Positions 60,584-64,000 of a DNA stretch of 64,000 bases are shown piece by piece. Position 1 is the stretch's first letter; each line of letters starts with the position of its first letter. Made by a program: the position numbers and the translations under genes. The stretch comes from JAWPMT01 sp965242775 (GTDB lineage: Bacteria; Bacteroidota; Bacteroidia; Cytophagales; Cyclobacteriaceae). Location of the stretch: positions 248,001-312,000 of the forward strand of contig CBDETI010000014.1 of the NCBI GenBank assembly GCA_965242775.1. Reading direction: 5' to 3'. The notes beneath the pieces are model-generated. The model was not told the origin of the DNA. It was given only the letters and a program-made list of their open reading frames with translations, and made no database searches.

Positions 60584-61265
60584 ACACCCTAAACGTCATT
60601 CCTGATGAAGTGAAACGGAAGTCAGGAATCTCAACCACAGCTAATAAGGAGATCCCGGTATTTCTCCCTATCGCTCGAAAACCGGAATGACGGAAAGGGA
60701 ATGAAAACCAGAATGAACGGACAGAGGGTGAAACCGCGATGGTGAAAAGAGATAACAACCGGAGGGCAGAAATAAAGACAAAAACCAGAATAAAGAAGAA
60801 AAAAGAACGCGCAAACAAAACCCTGGCGTCATTCCTGATGGAGTGAAACGGAAGTCAGGAATCTCAACCGCAGCTAATAGGGAGATCCCGGTATTTCTCC
60901 CTATCGCTCGAAAACCGGAATGACGGAAGAGAATGAAAACCGGAATGACGGATAGAGAATGAAAAACAGAATGAACGGACAGAGGGTGAAACCGTGATGG
61001 CGAAAAAGATCAAAACCGAAAAGCCGAAAGAGAGACGCGATAACCAAAATAACGAAGAAAAAAGAACGCGCAAACAAAACCCTCACGTCATTCCTGATGG
61101 AGTGAAACGGAAGTCAGGAATCTCCTCCCGCAGCCAATAGGGAGAAGGGGCAGGCATTCCTTTGGGAACACCCCGCAGCAAGATAGCCGGGATGGTGGGC
61201 AGTGCCGGGGTGGCGCGGACAGCCCGAATACCCGCGGCTCCCGGGGGGAGGTGTCAGTTCGCTCC
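60584..61265. repeat. REP-like repeat array, right part, and GC-rich edge
   Basis: No supported gene. Full 99-bp cores lie at 60594-60692 and 60827-60925, each with the CGTCATTCC/GGAATGACG ends, followed by related but longer spacers (134 and 160 bp). A last half core starts at 61086 and diverges after about 40 bp. From about 61140 to 61260 the sequence becomes distinctly G+C-rich (CCCGCGGCTCCCGGGGGG), unlike its surroundings. Minus-strand frames here (60525-60818, 60864-61073, 61088-61312) are repeat translations, not genes. Confidence 0.8.
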
Positions 61266-61299
61266 AAAAAAGAAAACCACCCCGTGAAGGATGGTTTTC
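61266..61299 (-). terminator. Terminator of the PmbA gene
   Basis: On the minus strand GAAAACCATCC pairs with GGGTGGTTTTC and is followed by TTTTTT. It lies 30 bp after the pmbA stop. Confidence 0.8.
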
Positions 61300-61328
61300 G
61301 ATTCAAATACAATCAACAATAAAAAAGT

Positions 61329-62645
61329 TTATACCGCATCTGAAAGGCTCGTGAATGTAAAATCACGCACTTTCATGTAAGGAATTAAGTTGCCGTTGAT
61401 CCGAACTTGCTGACCTAACGTTTCGAGGTTGTTTAGCATGATGATCGGACTTTCATTGAAGCGGAAGTTTTTGATCGGATGTTTGATCTTTCCGTTTTCG
61501 ATGAAAAATGTGCCGTCCCGGGTGAGCCCGGTATACAATAATGTCTGCGGGTCCACTGTACGGATGTACCATAGTCGGGTCACAAGTACGCCTCGCTGTG
61601 TATCCTTGATCAGATCTTCAAGAGATGCATCGCCGCCAGCCATGATTCCATTGCTAGGGAATGGAACAGGATCTACCCCCTTCTCCTTAGCCCAGTATCT
61701 GGAATAGAAAAGGTTGCTTACTACCCCATCTTTGAGCCAGTCCATTTTCGTGACCGGCACACCCCCCTGATTCCATGTACTACTTGGCACTCTGGCATCT
61801 TGTGGGTCCGAGTAAATGTTGATCCGCTCATCGACGATCTTCTCGCCTAATTTAGTACCACCGCCTTCTTTCGACATGAAACTCCTACCCTCATCGGCGG
61901 TCCGGGCGTTAAAAGATCCGAACATATTTTGTAGCAGCTGGACTGAGGCCGCAGGCTCCAAAATAACCGTATACTTGCCAGGTTCGATCGCTTTGGCTTC
62001 TCTTGATTGCAAAGCCTTGTCGATGGCGACAGCTGAGGCAGCGGCAGCGTCAAAATCGTTTACATCGTTGTAATCGCGGCTCACCCATCCTGAACCCGTT
62101 CCATCATTGGAACGCATCGTGACCGTGAAGTTTAAATTGGTGAACTGATTATAAGCGAAAAGTCCGTTGCTATTCGCCATCGCTGCAAATTGTGCAGAAT
62201 CGTTGAGAAACCCTGCAGCTGTCACATCCTTGGCCCTTGCCGGCTCGATGCTTTTAGCAGCTACATCCGCTCTGAATTCAGGATTGATGTTGGCTGTGGA
62301 TTCAAAAAACTCCTTCGATTCCTGATACTCCTGAGGTCCTAAAGGTGGCATAAACTCTGGGTTTTCCGGAGCGAGCCTCGCCAATTCCTCAGACGTTTTT
62401 ACCGCTCTTGCGATAGTATCCTCTGTGAACTCATCGATAGTCGCGATCCCCATCTTGTTACCAAAGCTTGATTGCACAACCATGTTCTGATTGTTTTGGA
62501 AACCCGCCGTGGAAACGGTATTGCGTGCATATCTGATGTTGCCTGTATTATCTCCTGTCAGGTTTACTTCACAGGTTTCAGCTTTCGAATAAGAAAGCGC
62601 TTTGTCAAGTAACTGCTTTGCTTCTTCTTTATTAAATATTGCCAT
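61329..62645 (-). CDS. pmbA: TldD/PmbA family protein (PmbA/TldE type)
   Basis: A 438-residue protein of the TldD-TldE pair, usually the inactive or regulatory partner. It has the PmbA beta-rich body (GKYTVILEPAASVQLLQNMFGSFNARTADEGRSF) and GSGWVSRDYNDVNDFDAAAAS. The TldD metal motif HExxxH is absent, as expected for the TldE role. Its gene directly follows tldD on the minus strand (21-bp gap) and precedes the terminator at 61266. It processes peptides and affects CcdA/microcin-type substrates in E. coli; the substrate here is unknown. Confidence 0.9.
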   Translation of the reverse strand: MAIFNKEEAKQLLDKALSYSKAETCEVNLTGDNTGNIRYARNTVSTAGFQNNQNMVVQSSFGNKMGIATIDEFTEDTIARAVKTSEELARLAPENPEFMPPLGPQEYQESKEFFESTANINPEFRADVAAKSIEPARAKDVTAAGFLNDSAQFAAMANSNGLFAYNQFTNLNFTVTMRSNDGTGSGWVSRDYNDVNDFDAAAASAVAIDKALQSREAKAIEPGKYTVILEPAASVQLLQNMFGSFNARTADEGRSFMSKEGGGTKLGEKIVDERINIYSDPQDARVPSSTWNQGGVPVTKMDWLKDGVVSNLFYSRYWAKEKGVDPVPFPSNGIMAGGDASLEDLIKDTQRGVLVTRLWYIRTVDPQTLLYTGLTRDGTFFIENGKIKHPIKNFRFNESPIIMLNNLETLGQQVRINGNLIPYMKVRDFTFTSLSDAV

Positions 62646-62666
62646 TTTCTTAGATGCTAATTGTGA

Positions 62667-64000
62667 TTAAATGTTCCTGCCCGTATTAATGACATTCACC
62701 CCATTGAATCTTGTGGTCGAAGAACCATGGGAAACTGCACTGATCTGGGAAGGTTGACCCTTTCCGTCGAAAAATGATCCGAACAACCTGTAGTCGGATT
62801 CATCACAAATAGCCGCACAAGAATTCCAAAACTCCTGGGTATTGGACTGGTAGGCTACATCGTTGAGCATTCCGGCGATTTTGCCGTCTTTGATCTCATA
62901 AAACACCGTTCCTCCAAACTGGAAATTATATCGCTGCTGGTCGATGGAGTATGATCCTCGACCGGCAATGTAAATACCTTTTTCTACATCCTTGATCATG
63001 TCTTCGACCGACAGCTTTTCAGCCCCAGGTCTCAGGGACACATTAGGCATTCTTTGAAACTGTACGTCATTCCATGATTGTGAGTAGCAACATCCATGGG
63101 ACTCATTTTGGTCGATCATATGTACCTGATCCCGGATGGCCTGGTAGTTGACGAGTATACCATCTTTCACCAAGTCCCACTCCTTACATCTAACTCCTTC
63201 ATCGTCGTAGCCAACCGCACCAAGCGATCCAACCTGGGTCTTGTCAGCGACAAGGTTGACCAGGTTGCTACCATATTGGAAGTCTTTAGATTGCCACTTA
63301 TCGAGTGTAGCAAATGAGGTACCAGCATAATTGGCCTCATAACCTAATACCCTGTCCAACTCAAGCGGGTGTCCCACCGACTCGTGAATGGTCAAGCCCA
63401 GGTGATTTGGCTCAAGTACCAGATCATATTTACCTGGATCTACAGATTTAGCACCAAGCATTTCCTTTGCTTGCTTGGCTGCATCCGTGGCGTCCGCCAC
63501 CAGGTCGTATCGGTTACGGAAGAGTTTTACGCCAGCGGGGCTGGTCAAAATCTCATTGGAATCAGGCATCATGTATTCATATCCCATGCCCATTGGCGCA
63601 CTGAGGCCTTGACGTTGCTTGAACTTGCCTCCTTCCGGATCGATCGCTGTTACCTGCATGTAAGGCCATATCCTATGCACATCCTGATCGATGTAAGATC
63701 CTTCCGAAGAGGCAAAATACTTTTGCTCGTTTACCTGGAAGAGCACCGTCGTGATGTAGTTCGCTCCATTTTCCATAGCGGCTGCGTTGGCCGAAAGCAG
63801 TAGGTCCGCTTTTTCCGAGATAGGCACCTCCATCGCATTTTTTACAATGGGGGTCTTCCAACTCACCTCTCCGTAGGACGGCACAGGAGCCAGCTTCACC
63901 GGTTCCTTTTGCAATTTGCTATTGGCTTTGGCGATGGAAACGGCTATTTCCGTGGCCTTTTTTATGCCTTCAGGGGTAACATCAATGGTTGATGAAAATC
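62667..64000 (-). CDS. tldD: TldD family metalloprotease, 5' end outside window
   Basis: The visible part (about 444 residues) continues in frame to the right edge, where codons before MQKEP read STIDVTPEGIKKATEIAVSIAK, so the start lies beyond the window. The zinc motif HESVGHPLELDR (HExxxH) follows DLVLEPNHLGLTI; Glu is catalytic. GYDDEGVRCKEWDLVKDGILVNYQ and the C-terminal GSSTTRFNGVNVINTG are typical. It cleaves unfolded peptides as a heterodimer with PmbA. Co-transcribed with pmbA. Confidence 0.93.
   Translation of the reverse strand, partial: FSSTIDVTPEGIKKATEIAVSIAKANSKLQKEPVKLAPVPSYGEVSWKTPIVKNAMEVPISEKADLLLSANAAAMENGANYITTVLFQVNEQKYFASSEGSYIDQDVHRIWPYMQVTAIDPEGGKFKQRQGLSAPMGMGYEYMMPDSNEILTSPAGVKLFRNRYDLVADATDAAKQAKEMLGAKSVDPGKYDLVLEPNHLGLTIHESVGHPLELDRVLGYEANYAGTSFATLDKWQSKDFQYGSNLVNLVADKTQVGSLGAVGYDDEGVRCKEWDLVKDGILVNYQAIRDQVHMIDQNESHGCCYSQSWNDVQFQRMPNVSLRPGAEKLSVEDMIKDVEKGIYIAGRGSYSIDQQRYNFQFGGTVFYEIKDGKIAGMLNDVAYQSNTQEFWNSCAAICDESDYRLFGSFFDGKGQPSQISAVSHGSSTTRFNGVNVINTGRNI

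Noticed and set aside
59775..61125. The repeats as a CRISPR array
   Set aside because: Cores are 99 bp, spacers are themselves conserved, there is no cas gene, and units contain long internal hairpins. These are REP-like tandem repeats.
60525..61312. Minus-strand proteins 60525-60818, 60864-61073 and 61088-61312
   Set aside because: They are translations of the repeats and share sequence with one another only through the repeat DNA.

Overview
The window looks like the chromosome of a marine-type member of the Bacteroidota, most likely order Cytophagales. This rests on TAnnTTTG-type -7 promoter boxes, lipoprotein signal peptides, DUF3078, DUF4175 and DUF4159 family proteins, a stand-alone TonB plug lipoprotein, a fused CcoN-CcoO cbb3 oxidase, menaquinone synthesis (MenC) and a complete SUF operon. 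The assignment is inferred from gene content only. No rRNA, phage, insertion sequence or CRISPR array was seen.

Layout. 0-6.7 kb (minus): a sodium:solute symporter cut by the window edge, a PIG-L deacetylase, an ABC permease and its PadR regulator. 6.7-11.9 kb: menC, a queA broken by three frameshifts, a DUF3078 protein and a frameshifted acyl-CoA ligase. 11.9-13.85 kb: a VOC-fold protein and a gene-poor, hairpin-rich stretch that includes a very unusual class II tRNA-like gene. 13.85-20.4 kb (plus): an Lrp regulator and sufB-C-D-S-E-T plus a bacilliredoxin. 20.5-30.7 kb: lipoproteins (including a large one with two hydrolase-like domains), dCMP deaminase, an AarF-type kinase with a TetR regulator, a plug-domain lipoprotein, an ATP-grasp enzyme and an SDR. 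30.9-35 kb: homogentisate dioxygenase, fumarylacetoacetase, a flavin reductase-like protein and a sugar acetyltransferase. 35-51 kb: a low-oxygen respiration block containing a PAS histidine kinase, a REC-CRP regulator, four universal stress proteins, hemN, safE and ccoH-G-P-Q-NO-S-I. 51-59.7 kb (minus): SIMPL protein and a MoxR / DUF58 / BatA / DUF4175 / DUF4159 operon. 59.7-61.3 kb: an array of 205-bp palindromic repeats with a GIY-YIG nuclease gene embedded in it. 61.3-64 kb: a PmbA/TldD protease pair, TldD cut by the edge.

How it fits together. In the 35-51 kb block, five near-palindromic TGA-N6-TCA-like (FNR/CRP-type) boxes lie upstream of the usp genes, of ccoS and between the kinase and a usp gene. 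The REC-CRP protein keeps the Glu and Arg of the CRP/FNR recognition helix, so this block looks like one self-contained oxygen or redox regulon. The SUF genes are tightly coupled by ATGA overlaps.

Data-quality note. Seven reading-frame breaks fall in four otherwise well-conserved loci (queA, the acyl-CoA ligase, SIMPL and a membrane protein). Every one is a net insertion (+1 or +4), several in homopolymers. Sequencing or assembly error is therefore at least as likely as real gene decay.

Most worth a second look: the class II tRNA-like gene with an 80-nt variable region; the GIY-YIG gene inside the REP-like array; the FNR-box regulon with its REC-CRP/PAS-kinase pair; and the duplicated hydrolase-domain lipoprotein.
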